DNA of 64,000 nucleotides from Clostridiales bacterium Firm_13. Lineage in GTDB: Bacteria; Bacillota; Clostridia; Saccharofermentanales; Saccharofermentanaceae. A program made the translations under genes and the position numbers. Within the stretch, counting starts at the first letter, position 1, and every line of letters begins with the position of its first letter. This document shows, piece by piece, positions 35,948-44,363 of this stretch. The stretch covers positions 186,001 through 250,000 of the forward strand of contig LVAS01000059.1 of the NCBI GenBank assembly GCA_001603035.1. Reading direction: 5' to 3'. The notes under the pieces are model-generated. The model searched no databases, was not told where the DNA came from, and was given only the letters and a program-made list of their open reading frames with translations.

Positions 35948-37150
35948 TTAATGTTTGGGAAGCTTGAAATATTGATACAGTTGGCAGCGTATATTGCCGT
36001 TATACAGTTTTCTTCTCTTATCGGCGGGGCGTCCGGCAAACCGTTCAAACGTGTCATCGGGTGAAATTACGGCAAGCCGCATTCCCGCCCGGCAGAAACC
36101 GTCCGAATCCAGATAAAGCCCCGCGATTGCGCGATACAATTCTTCGGCCTTCTCCGCGTCGAGGAGTCTTTCTCCGTACGGCGGGTTCGTCAGAATGAGT
36201 TGCCGAGGCTTGTCGGTGAGAGTATTAAGCACTTCCGGTGTTCTTGTAAAAGCGTCGGCCGCTTCAAAAGACACCCCTTCATATACACCCGCCGCGCGCG
36301 CGTTCCGTTCGGCTACGGGGATGAGCTTCGGATCAATGTCGGAGCCGAAAAAGGTAATCGGTTCGGACGAGATCGGCTTTTGTAAGGAATACGCCTCTGC
36401 CCTCGCCTTTTCGAAAAACGGTTTGCCGAGAATCGGCCAGGACTCACCGGCAAACGGGCGACGAAGCCCCGGCGCCACATGAAAAGCCCGCATTGCCGCT
36501 TCAATAACCAGCGTGCCCGAACCGCAAAACGGATCGACAAAGGCCTCCGAACCGAAAGGTCGATATTGTGTCAGTCGCACCAGTCCGGCCGCAAGGGTCT
36601 CGCGAATCGGCGCTTCCGTCGCAAGCGGGCGGTATCCTCTCTTATGAAGCGATTCGCCGGATGTGTCAATCATGATGCGCGCGCGGTCGGAAACAATGGC
36701 GAACTGAATTCGGAGCGTACCCGCACCGGGATCTTCGACCAACTTCGCCGTTAAAGGGAGTCCCTTGGCGCTTAGAAGCCGCCGGACAATCGCTTTCTTG
36801 ATAATACCCTGGCACGCCGGAAGCGATGTGAGAGCGGACTTTCTTGCGAAGCCGTTTACGGCGAGAACAAAGTCTCTCGGAATCAGTTCCTCCCAGTTGA
36901 TTTCTGACACACCGTCGAAAAGTTCATCGAATGTCCTTGCCGGAAACTCGGAAAGCGAAAGCAGCACTCGCTCACCGGTGCGTAAAAAGACGTTGGCTCT
37001 GGCAGCTGCCTCGCGCCATGAGGAAGGCGTCGTCCCCAGAATGACCGCCCCATCCTGGACGATCAAGTCCTTCTTATCTGCTCCAAGTTCCTGCAGTTCT
37101 TCTGAAACGAGCGACTCCAGCCCGAAAAGACACGGAATATATAGTTGCAT
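35948..37150 (-). CDS. THUMP-domain class I SAM-dependent RNA methyltransferase (RlmL/YpsC-like)
   Basis: 400 residues. The N-terminal THUMP RNA-binding region (about 1-155) includes RIMIDTSGESLHKRGYRP at its junction with the Rossmann methyltransferase. That domain carries FVDPFCGSGTLVIEAA (SAM loop), FGSDIDPKLI and the catalytic NPPYGERL. This is the architecture of bacterial 23S rRNA guanine-N2 methyltransferases; the target nucleotide cannot be deduced. A perfect -35 TTGACA lies upstream at 37293-37298. Confidence 0.9.
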   Translation of the reverse strand: MQLYIPCLFGLESLVSEELQELGADKKDLIVQDGAVILGTTPSSWREAAARANVFLRTGERVLLSLSEFPARTFDELFDGVSEINWEELIPRDFVLAVNGFARKSALTSLPACQGIIKKAIVRRLLSAKGLPLTAKLVEDPGAGTLRIQFAIVSDRARIMIDTSGESLHKRGYRPLATEAPIRETLAAGLVRLTQYRPFGSEAFVDPFCGSGTLVIEAAMRAFHVAPGLRRPFAGESWPILGKPFFEKARAEAYSLQKPISSEPITFFGSDIDPKLIPVAERNARAAGVYEGVSFEAADAFTRTPEVLNTLTDKPRQLILTNPPYGERLLDAEKAEELYRAIAGLYLDSDGFCRAGMRLAVISPDDTFERFAGRPADKRRKLYNGNIRCQLYQYFKLPKH

Positions 37151-37269
37151 TTGCTCTCCTTCACGTGCGCGAAACGTATCACTCTACTTGATTGCTTTTC
37201 TCTCTTTAATTTTCACGTTTTCTTAACACTTTCCTCATAGAAGCAAGAATCTGCCTCCTGTATACTGAG

Positions 37270-37298
37270 TTTACAATATTGTATGCAGGATGTGTCAA
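37270..37298 (-). promoter_or_regulatory. Promoter of the RNA methyltransferase gene
   Basis: Minus strand TTGACA (37293-37298), 17-base spacer, TGTAAA (37270-37275). The -10 is weak. Confidence 0.5.
37272..37283. promoter_or_regulatory. Perfect 12-bp palindrome between divergent genes
   Basis: TACAATATTGTA overlaps the proposed -10 of the methyltransferase promoter and lies about 30 bases before the DUF3006 start. It is a possible operator; no regulator is adjacent. Confidence 0.35.
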
Positions 37299-37314
37299 GA
37301 AGGAGGATGATCGA

Positions 37315-37536
37315 ATGATTTGCGGATTTATTTCCCGTTTCGAAGATGGTTTTGCCATATTGGAACAGAATGATCGAACCCATACAAAGATCAGCCGAAG
37401 CCGGATTCCCGCATTCGCGAGGCCGGGAGATTTCCTTGAAGAAGACATGAATACCAAAGAGTTCCGCGTAGACTTTACCATTACGGAGATGCGACGACAA
37501 GAAGTCCTTCGTTTGGCGGATATGCTTTTTGAATAA
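37315..37536 (+). CDS. DUF3006-family small protein
   Basis: 73 residues from the ATG at 37315, which has AAGGAGG at good spacing; an upstream in-frame start lacks one. ISRFEDGFAILEQNDRT, RPGDFLEE and the C-terminal TEMRRQEVLRLADMLFE match the DUF3006 pattern, a small beta-barrel-like domain of unknown role often found near secreted nucleases or beta-lactamase-fold competence proteins. Here it stands alone on the plus strand between two minus-strand operons. Confidence 0.7.
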   Translation: MICGFISRFEDGFAILEQNDRTHTKISRSRIPAFARPGDFLEEDMNTKEFRVDFTITEMRRQEVLRLADMLFE

Positions 37537-37593
37537 GTATCGGCATTCTGCGCGCATTCCCCTGCGAGTATACACGAAGGGACCGAAATCGGT

Positions 37594-38385
37594 TCAGTCA
37601 ATCGGATTCGTTCGGATATACGGAAAGAAAAACCGCTCATCCTCTTCCCCAAAGACACGCAGGGGAACCTTATATGCCTCTTCGATTCTGTCTTTTGTCA
37701 GGACCTCCTTCGGCGGACCCGCATGGAGCAACTCACCCTCGCGAAGGAGGAGAATCTGATCGCAGCAGGCATATGCTTCGGATAGATCGTGGAAGACACA
37801 GATTGTCGTCAAGTTCATTTCCAGCGAAAGGCGACTTACGAGTTCCAAAAACTTTGCCTGATGGCGGATATCAAGTCCCGTCACAGGTTCGTCTAGGAGC
37901 ATGATTTCCGCGTTTTGCGCGAGAGCGCGCGCGAGAACCATCATCTGCGTCTCACCGCCGGAAAGTTCGCTGACCGGACGATCCCGAAGCGGGAGAATCC
38001 CCGTAAGAAACATTGCACGCTCCACAGCCGCGTCATCTTGCGGGCTTTCTTTTTTGCCTCTTCGAATATAAGGATTACGACCCGATTGAACGATTTCCTC
38101 GACGCGGAAATCATAATCGATGTGGAAGCTCTGCCCGACATAAGACATTTTTTCCGAAAGTTCGCGGACGGAAATACCGGATACTTCTCTGCCTTCGAGT
38201 CGAACGCTTCCCGAGTCCGGACGAAAATAACCGGAAATGCATTTGAGAAGCGTAGACTTACCGGATCCGTTCGGTCCGATTACGCCTGTAAAGGATCCGC
38301 GAGGGATCGACGCAGCAATTCCCCGGAGAGAGAAACCGGATTTCTCATTTCCATAGCCAAACGTCAAATTCTCAATTTCAATCAT
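37594..38385 (-). CDS. btuD: Cobalamin/iron-siderophore-type ABC transporter ATPase
   Basis: 263 residues from the ATG at 38385. Walker A GPNGSGKSTLLK, Q-loop YVGQSF, signature LSGGETQMM, Walker B IMLLDEPVTGLD and the switch histidine in VFHDL are all present. A much longer frame upstream is not used, because the ATG overlaps the permease stop by 4 bases. The cobalamin riboswitch upstream of the operon makes B12 or a corrinoid the likely cargo. Confidence 0.9.
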   Translation of the reverse strand: MIEIENLTFGYGNEKSGFSLRGIAASIPRGSFTGVIGPNGSGKSTLLKCISGYFRPDSGSVRLEGREVSGISVRELSEKMSYVGQSFHIDYDFRVEEIVQSGRNPYIRRGKKESPQDDAAVERAMFLTGILPLRDRPVSELSGGETQMMVLARALAQNAEIMLLDEPVTGLDIRHQAKFLELVSRLSLEMNLTTICVFHDLSEAYACCDQILLLREGELLHAGPPKEVLTKDRIEEAYKVPLRVFGEEDERFFFPYIRTNPID

Positions 38386-39392
38386 CCGACACTCTTCCTC
38401 CCTCTTCTTAAGAGATAAAGAAAAAACGGAACACCCAAAATCGCCGTTATCACTCCGATCGGAATCTCTTGCCCGCTGACCAGCGTCCTCGCCAATGTGT
38501 CGCATAAAAGAAGAAAAATGCCGCCCGCAAGAAAAGATAACGGAAGGAGTTTTCTGTGGTCCGGTCCAATCATTAACCGAAGAATATGTGGCACAATAAG
38601 TCCGACAAAGCCGATGATTCCGCTCACCGAAACGACAAGTGCGGCGATCATGGAAGTCAGCGGTATCAGAATACGGCGTGCGCGATAGGGGTCGACGCCG
38701 AGGTGTCTCGCCGTCTCGTCTCCTTGCAAGAGAATATTCAAATCACGTGAATAAAAGAGGCAGATAACGACGCCGAGCAGAACCGGCGGAATTGTGAGAA
38801 TTGCCTTTTCCCAAGAGGCCGAAGAGAAGCTCCCCATCGTCCACATGACGATATGGACCATCTGATCTCGAAAGAGAAACATAAGGCAGTAAACGAGGGC
38901 CGATGCCAAGGTACTTACGGCAATTCCGGAAAGGAGGAATGTAAAAAGAGAGATCCGTCCGCGTACCGAGGAAAGTCGATATACGGTATAAACAGCCGCG
39001 GCTGCGCCGAGAAAAGCACATATTTGAACAGACAGAAAACCGAGGAAGGCAAGTTCCGCCGAAAACACCATCGCCGCCGTCGCGCCGAGTGCCGCGCCGG
39101 AACTCACTCCGATCACATAAGAATCTGCCATCGGGTTGCGAAACATCCCCTGGAGGACCCCGCCGCATACGGCAAGGGCGCCTCCGGAGACAAAGCATAT
39201 AAGCGCGCGCGGCAGACGAAGCGAAAAGAAAATCACCTCGACACTCTTTTTAGCGGTTCCGTTCAGAAGCCCGAGCAGATCCGGCAAAGAAAGACCGGAG
39301 CTGCCAAAAAGAAACGCGCCAAGAAGGACCAGCGGCGTAAGTGCCGAAAGGACAATCCAAATCGCCGCGAGTTTACGTCGCTCCTTCTTCAT
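38382..39392 (-). CDS. btuC: FecCD/BtuC-family ABC transporter permease
   Basis: 336 residues with about ten predicted membrane helices, the FecCD core MADSYVIGVSSGAALGA, the coupling-helix region LGVDPYRARRI and the C-terminal GLIVPHILRLMIGPDHR. It overlaps the binding protein and the ATPase gene by 4 bases each. Transport specificity is inferred from the riboswitch. Confidence 0.93.
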   Translation of the reverse strand: MKKERRKLAAIWIVLSALTPLVLLGAFLFGSSGLSLPDLLGLLNGTAKKSVEVIFFSLRLPRALICFVSGGALAVCGGVLQGMFRNPMADSYVIGVSSGAALGATAAMVFSAELAFLGFLSVQICAFLGAAAAVYTVYRLSSVRGRISLFTFLLSGIAVSTLASALVYCLMFLFRDQMVHIVMWTMGSFSSASWEKAILTIPPVLLGVVICLFYSRDLNILLQGDETARHLGVDPYRARRILIPLTSMIAALVVSVSGIIGFVGLIVPHILRLMIGPDHRKLLPLSFLAGGIFLLLCDTLARTLVSGQEIPIGVITAILGVPFFLYLLRRGRKSVG

Positions 39393-40312
39393 TCGGCTTT
39401 AGAAACCTCCTCGATATCCTTCTGGATTTCCGTGATCGCGTCGGCGATGCGCGGGCCGGGACGTTCGATGATGTCGGGGCTGATCATGTAGACGCGCCCC
39501 TCTTTGACGGCGGTCAAATCTTTATATCCTTCTGCCTTTTTCAGATCATCCAACGAGATGTAGGAAGAGACAAGAAGCATGTCGGGGTCGGCCGCGACCA
39601 GATCTTCCACGGGATATTCAATCCAGGCGTTCCCGGTTCCCGCCGTAACACAGACACCGCCTGCCTTCTCGAGAATCTCGTTAATGAAGCTTCCTTCACC
39701 CGATGTCCAATTGCCGTATTCTCCGATTCCCATGACGTAATAGACCGTCGGATGTGTGCTCAGGGCAGAACCGGCGTCGGTTGCGGCCGTTACCGCCTCC
39801 GCGATCTTGTCGTTCAATGCCTTCGACTCCCTCTCCAAACCCACGGTCTGACCGACAAGCGTAATCATCTTGGCGACATCGTCATAGTTGCGGGCTTCGG
39901 CGTCGACAGTCTTTATCCCGGCATTTTGTAACTGGGTGATCTGATCATCCTGAATCGTCTTCCCGACGAAAACGACATCCGGTTCGAGAGAAATAATCTT
40001 CTCGACATCAAACCCGTTATAGTCTCCGACCTTTTCGACGGAAGCGGTCTGCTCGGGATAGGTCGAGCTGACATCGACTCCGACGATCTCCTCGCCCGCT
40101 CCAAGTGCATAAAGTATTTCGGTGACACTCGGCACAGTCGAAATCACGCGCAAAGAAGATTCCGTCTCCTTTACAGTCGCGTCCGAATCAGTCGTTAGGA
40201 TCGGAACGGAAGTGGAATCGGTCGCTTGAGCTGACGTACCGGGTTGCGCGCATGCCGAAAGAAGAGCCAGCGCAAGCAAAAGGGGGATGAGTGTCCTAAA
40301 CCTGTTTTTCAT
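39389..40312 (-). CDS. btuF: Cobalamin-type ABC transporter substrate-binding lipoprotein
   Basis: 307 residues from the ATG at 40312 (GGAGGG upstream). The signal sequence MKNRFRTLIPLLLALALLSA ends in a lipobox (LLSAC, cysteine near residue 21). The mature protein has the class III binding-protein fold: VISTVPSVTEILYALGAGEE, GDYNGFDVEKIISLEPDVVF and a long connecting helix. Expression should be controlled by the upstream cobalamin riboswitch and a hairpin over its ribosome site. Confidence 0.9.
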   Translation of the reverse strand: MKNRFRTLIPLLLALALLSACAQPGTSAQATDSTSVPILTTDSDATVKETESSLRVISTVPSVTEILYALGAGEEIVGVDVSSTYPEQTASVEKVGDYNGFDVEKIISLEPDVVFVGKTIQDDQITQLQNAGIKTVDAEARNYDDVAKMITLVGQTVGLERESKALNDKIAEAVTAATDAGSALSTHPTVYYVMGIGEYGNWTSGEGSFINEILEKAGGVCVTAGTGNAWIEYPVEDLVAADPDMLLVSSYISLDDLKKAEGYKDLTAVKEGRVYMISPDIIERPGPRIADAITEIQKDIEEVSKAE

Positions 40313-40316
40313 GTTA

Positions 40317-40345
40317 CCCTCCGTAAATGAAATGTCCCCGGAGAG
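40317..40345 (-). promoter_or_regulatory. Hairpin sequestering the btuF ribosome binding site
   Basis: On the minus strand CTCTCCG (40339-40345) can pair with CGGAGGG (40317-40323), which is the Shine-Dalgarno sequence of btuF. The 7-bp helix with a 15-base loop suggests the riboswitch acts on translation initiation. Confidence 0.6.
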
Positions 40346-40436
40346 AATGAAAACGGCAAACGAAAAGCTATCCCTAGAAGGATGCCCGTGAAATACCGAC
40401 CATACCTTCCCTCCGAAGCGTACGATGAATGTGTCA

Positions 40437-40581
40437 TGGCAGGTCTTCCGACTCGGCTTCATCCTTCGCAAGACGCCTTCCCAATTGCTCAGTGGCATAC
40501 ATGTCCGCGAAGTCGGCGATACGGCAGCGGGGGCTGCAGCGGATTCTCACCGCTTTCCCATATTATCCCGTTAGGGCACCA
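40437..40581 (-). promoter_or_regulatory. Cobalamin riboswitch
   Basis: The minus strand has, in order, GGTGCCC, GGGAAAGCGGTGAGAATCCGC, GCAGCCCCCGCTGC, TGCCACTG, GGGAAGGC and GGATGAAGCCGAGTCGGAAGACCTGCC (pieces of the class I B12 consensus). It lies directly between pepT and the btuFCD operon. Confidence 0.96.
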
Positions 40582-40595
40582 ATGACTCAGGAGAA

Positions 40596-41864
40596 TTATA
40601 GCAGATCTGATTTCATTTCGGAAAGGTCGTGTGACACTTCTTCGTCCCGGTATTCGGAGTAAATCGAAATTAACTCGAGAAGAACCTTTGTCGCCAGCTC
40701 CATTCCCTCCGCCGTGATATGTTCAAAGATCCCGTGATAGGCATATCCGCCTGTGCCGAGATTCGGGCACGGAAGTCCGCGAAAACTAAGAGTGGCTCCG
40801 TCTGTGCCGCCGCGAAGCGGTTCCTCCTCCGGCACAAGCCCCGCTCGTATCATCGCAACTTTTGCATTTTCGACCAGATGTTTGTGCCGACGAATGACTT
40901 CTGCCATGTTTCCATAGGTGTCCGTGATCTCCACTTCCACCGTATTCTTCCCGTATAAACGATTCATTTCTTCGGCCGCGTCACGAACACGGGTTTTCCT
41001 TTCTTCCAGAAGTCGCGCGTCATGGTCACGGAGATTGTATTCCATTGTCGCATTCGTAGTGTCTCCCGATAGCCTGTGCAAAAAGTAAAAACCCTGATAG
41101 TCTGCCGTATGTTCCGGTCGCTCCGTTTGCGGCAAGAGGGCGTTTAGTTCGCATGCGACGACCAACGCATTAATCATGATGTCCTTGGCGGTTCCGGGGT
41201 GAACCGATTTGCCGTGAATCTGAACCTTGGCATTGGCGGCGTTGAAATTCTCCCATTCGATACAATTTTCGGGACCGCCGTCAACTGTATATGCATAGCG
41301 CGCCCCCAAACGCGGTATGTCAAAATACTTCGCTCCGTTCCCTACTTCCTCATCCGGAGTAAAGGCGACGCAGATCTTGCCGTGGGGCCTTCTCTCAGAA
41401 AGAATGATTTGGCAAGCCGTCAGAATCTCGGCGATACCTGCTTTGTCATCGGCGCCGAGAAGCGTCGACCCGTCCGTTGTGATTAGCGTTCTGCCGCGAA
41501 GAGAAGGAAGATGAGGAAAATCCTGAACGGCGAGCGTTACCGTATCGGATAACGCGACGTCGCCTCCGTCGTACTCGCGGTGTATCTGCGGGGATACATG
41601 TTCGCCGCTCGCATCGGGCGCGGTATCCATATGGGAGATAAAGCCGAGAGGCGGCGCTTCCTCTAAACCTTCCGTTGCGGGAATCTCTCCGTAGACATAT
41701 CCGGTATCCGAAAGGAACAGATCGGTGAACCCGATCTCTTTCATGTCTTCGATAAGAATCTCGGCGATTCTTCTTTGCTCCGGCGTCGAAGGGAATGTAT
41801 CGGAATCTTCCTTTGATGCAGAGGGAATCACCGCATACCGAATGAATCGTTGATAGGCTTCCAT
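40596..41864 (-). CDS. pepT: Peptidase T (aminotripeptidase)
   Basis: A 422-residue cytoplasmic M20 zinc tripeptidase. Metal ligands are in GFISHMDTAPD, TLLGADDKAGIAE, TPDEEVGNGA and, near the C-terminus, RGGTDGATLSFRG. Its 3' end abuts the cobalamin riboswitch. A perfect -10 TATAAT (41897-41902) lies 33 bases before the ATG, but its -35 is weak. Confidence 0.95.
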   Translation of the reverse strand: MEAYQRFIRYAVIPSASKEDSDTFPSTPEQRRIAEILIEDMKEIGFTDLFLSDTGYVYGEIPATEGLEEAPPLGFISHMDTAPDASGEHVSPQIHREYDGGDVALSDTVTLAVQDFPHLPSLRGRTLITTDGSTLLGADDKAGIAEILTACQIILSERRPHGKICVAFTPDEEVGNGAKYFDIPRLGARYAYTVDGGPENCIEWENFNAANAKVQIHGKSVHPGTAKDIMINALVVACELNALLPQTERPEHTADYQGFYFLHRLSGDTTNATMEYNLRDHDARLLEERKTRVRDAAEEMNRLYGKNTVEVEITDTYGNMAEVIRRHKHLVENAKVAMIRAGLVPEEEPLRGGTDGATLSFRGLPCPNLGTGGYAYHGIFEHITAEGMELATKVLLELISIYSEYRDEEVSHDLSEMKSDLL

Positions 41865-41896
41865 GATGTCTTTCCTCGCTTACTGGTTTTTTGTCC

Positions 41897-41902
41897 ATTA
41901 TA
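41897..41902 (-). promoter_or_regulatory. -10 box of pepT
   Basis: TATAAT on the minus strand within an AT-rich stretch; no good -35 hexamer at 16-18 bases. Confidence 0.4.
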
Positions 41903-42032
41903 CGAAAAAAAAGAAATTACGACGTATTTTGAAGCGTAAATTTCAATTTGTCTTTGAAAACCTGCGATTTTCTCGTATTTTTGCTATATCATGAAGGAAG
42001 TGTCCGCGGCTCTTTTTTGGGGAGGAATCCGT

Positions 42033-42794
42033 ATGAGCGAAAGCATGCAACTTGTGGATCGCGTCCTGTCAATTCTGGAAGAGCTATGTGTATCCAAAGA
42101 TCCTCTCGGCCCGACCCGCCTGTCCGAGAAACTCGGTCTCAGTAAGAGTACCGTCTATCGATTGCTCAATGCGCTTACATCGCGCGGCTACGCTGAGAAA
42201 ACAGACGACGGGACCTACCGGCTCGGTTGCCGTCTACTCGAACTGATGGGGACGCACATCAACAGTCTCGAACTGATCGCGGAAGCACGACCTTATTTGT
42301 CCTCAATCACCGCCGATCTGAATCTTACTGCGCATCTTGGAATTTTGGATCGGGATGAAGTGATCTATATTGAAAAGCTCGATGCCGTTCCCACCGGATA
42401 TCTCAGCCAGCAAGTCGGTTTTCGCGTACCGGCTTTCTGCTCGTCGCTCGGCAAATGTCTTCTGGCCGGTCTTTCCGGACAAGAATTGACAGAAGCGCTC
42501 GAGCGATGCCGTTTCAGCGCCTATACGAAGAATACCATTCCCAACCGTCAGGAGTTGTCACGGCACCTTCGTCAGGTACGTATGCAAGGTTGGGCGATGG
42601 ACAATTGCGAATACGCGGAAGACAGGCGTTGCGTGGCCGCACCGATCTACGATTATCGGGGAGATGTGATCGCCGCAATCAGCGCCAGCGGGACGATTGT
42701 CCGACTGCCCGACGATCGAATTCCCAAAGTTGTCATCACGGTGAAACAAGCCGCCGAGTGCATCTCACAAAGGCTCGGATATTTCGGGCAATAA
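42033..42794 (+). CDS. IclR-family transcriptional regulator
   Basis: 253 residues from the ATG at 42033 (GGGGAGGA upstream). An N-terminal winged helix (LVDRVLSILEELCVSKD, LGLSKSTVYRLLNALTSRGY) is followed by the IclR ligand-binding GAF-like domain (VPAFCSSLGKCLLAGLS, DRRCVAAPIYDYRGDVIAAI). IclR regulators control catabolic genes. The converging FIST-aldehyde dehydrogenase pair is the nearest candidate target, but no shared operator is visible. Confidence 0.9.
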   Translation: MSESMQLVDRVLSILEELCVSKDPLGPTRLSEKLGLSKSTVYRLLNALTSRGYAEKTDDGTYRLGCRLLELMGTHINSLELIAEARPYLSSITADLNLTAHLGILDRDEVIYIEKLDAVPTGYLSQQVGFRVPAFCSSLGKCLLAGLSGQELTEALERCRFSAYTKNTIPNRQELSRHLRQVRMQGWAMDNCEYAEDRRCVAAPIYDYRGDVIAAISASGTIVRLPDDRIPKVVITVKQAAECISQRLGYFGQ

Positions 42795-42813
42795 ATTGAC
42801 GCATACAAATAGA

Positions 42814-42865
42814 CGCACCTTCCGAGAGCCGGACGAATTCGCGTTCGGCATTTTCGGGAGGTGCG
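42814..42865. repeat. Long imperfect inverted repeat between convergent genes
   Basis: Arms GCACCTTCCGA (42815-42825) and TCGGGAGGTGC (42854-42864) pair over 11-12 bp with one G-T, enclosing a second GCCG/CGGC stem around the EcoRI-like GAATTC. It lies between iclR and the aldehyde dehydrogenase gene and may terminate both, although neither side has a U-run. Confidence 0.5.
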
Positions 42866-42905
42866 CCTATGTAGCTACGCGTCTTGAAAGTGAAAGCAAG
42901 ACTCT

Positions 42906-44339
42906 TTAGAGAATGTTCTTAAGTACAATCGTCTTCACTCTCGTAACTTCGTCGAAGGTTGACAATACGCCTTCGGTTCCGATTCCGGAATACTTATATC
43001 CGCCGAACGGCATCTCAAAGCTTCGGAAGAAAGATGCGCCGTTTATTACCGCTCCGCCGCATTCGAGCTGTGACGCGACTCGGAAGCAAGCCTTCATGTT
43101 CGACGAGAAAACGCATCCGCAAAGCCCGAATTTGGAACTGTTTGCAATCTGAATTGCCTCCTCTTCCGTATCGAATCCGATAATGGACACGACAGGTCCG
43201 AAAATCTCCATATCGGTCGCGACATCCGCGGTAACCGGAATATCGTCAATGACTGTCGGTGAGAAGTATGCGCCGTTTCGTTGACCGCCCAGAAGGAGTT
43301 TTCCTCCCTGCTCGAGCGTAAGCTTGACTTGTTTCTCCACTTCAATCGCCGCCTTCTCACTGATAAGGCAGGCCAGATCCGTAGTCTCGGAGGACGGGTC
43401 GCCGACCTTTATCTTCCGAATCCTTTCGACCGCTTTTGCGGCAAACTCAGCGCGTCGACTGTTATGGATCAAGAAGCGCTTGGACGCACAACAGACTTGT
43501 CCGCAATTGTACATGCGTCCCCAAATCATTTCCTCGACCGCCAGATCCACATCGCCGTCTTCTAAGAGAATAAAGGCATCGTTGCCGCCCAATTCCAGTG
43601 CGATATGCGCAAGATGCGAGGATGCGGTTCGATAGGTCTCAATCCCGACTTCCGTCGATCCGGTAAGCGTAATCGCGTGTACATCCGGATTCGCGCAGAG
43701 CCAGTGACCTACCTTCGAGCCGCGTCCGGTCACGATTTGTATCGCACCGGGCGTCACGCCTGCCTCTCCGAGAAGCGCGGTCAGCATGCAAAGAGTAAGC
43801 GGGTTGTCGGTCGAAGGCTTAACAATTGCAGCGTTTCCGGAAAGAAGAGTCGGAGCGACTTTCTGGTCGAAAAGATCGCAAGGGAAATTAAACGGGATGA
43901 CACAGGCAACGACCCCCACCGGCTCCCGAACAGTCATAAGAATGTGATTGTCCTGACCCGCTTCGCGTCCGTTCGGAATCACTTCACCATAGAGGTGTTT
44001 GGCGCGCTCCGAGAACGCACGGAATGAGATGTCAATATTCCCGATCTCCGCACGCGCCTCGCGGATCGGCTTCCCCGTTTCCGCCGAGAGTGTTTTGGCG
44101 AGTTTTTCCTTGTCGCGTTCCACAAGCTGAAGAAAGCGCATCAGGATATCCACCTTTTTGTGTACGGGAACCGCCGCCCATGTTTTTTGCGCCGCCTTTG
44201 CAAGAAGAACCGCTGATAAGACGTCTTCCTCCGTCGCGGACGGAACTGTGTCGATGCACTCACCGTTCGCCGGATTGATGACCTCAATAACCGATTGATC
44301 CGAACTATCGACCGCTTTTCCGCCGATAAACATCTTCAT
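42906..44339 (-). CDS. NAD(P)-dependent aldehyde dehydrogenase
   Basis: 477 residues. The cofactor-binding TGSTEVG, general-base glutamate in LELGGNDA (near residue 250) and nucleophilic cysteine in NCGQVCCASKRF (near 284) are present, with the C-terminal FGGYKYSGIG. The family includes succinate-semialdehyde, lactaldehyde and glycolaldehyde dehydrogenases; the sequence alone does not decide. It starts 24 bases after the FIST-domain gene, so both are one unit. Confidence 0.9.
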   Translation of the reverse strand: MKMFIGGKAVDSSDQSVIEVINPANGECIDTVPSATEEDVLSAVLLAKAAQKTWAAVPVHKKVDILMRFLQLVERDKEKLAKTLSAETGKPIREARAEIGNIDISFRAFSERAKHLYGEVIPNGREAGQDNHILMTVREPVGVVACVIPFNFPCDLFDQKVAPTLLSGNAAIVKPSTDNPLTLCMLTALLGEAGVTPGAIQIVTGRGSKVGHWLCANPDVHAITLTGSTEVGIETYRTASSHLAHIALELGGNDAFILLEDGDVDLAVEEMIWGRMYNCGQVCCASKRFLIHNSRRAEFAAKAVERIRKIKVGDPSSETTDLACLISEKAAIEVEKQVKLTLEQGGKLLLGGQRNGAYFSPTVIDDIPVTADVATDMEIFGPVVSIIGFDTEEEAIQIANSSKFGLCGCVFSSNMKACFRVASQLECGGAVINGASFFRSFEMPFGGYKYSGIGTEGVLSTFDEVTRVKTIVLKNIL

Positions 44340-44363
44340 ATGTATTTCCTCCGATTTCTTTTG

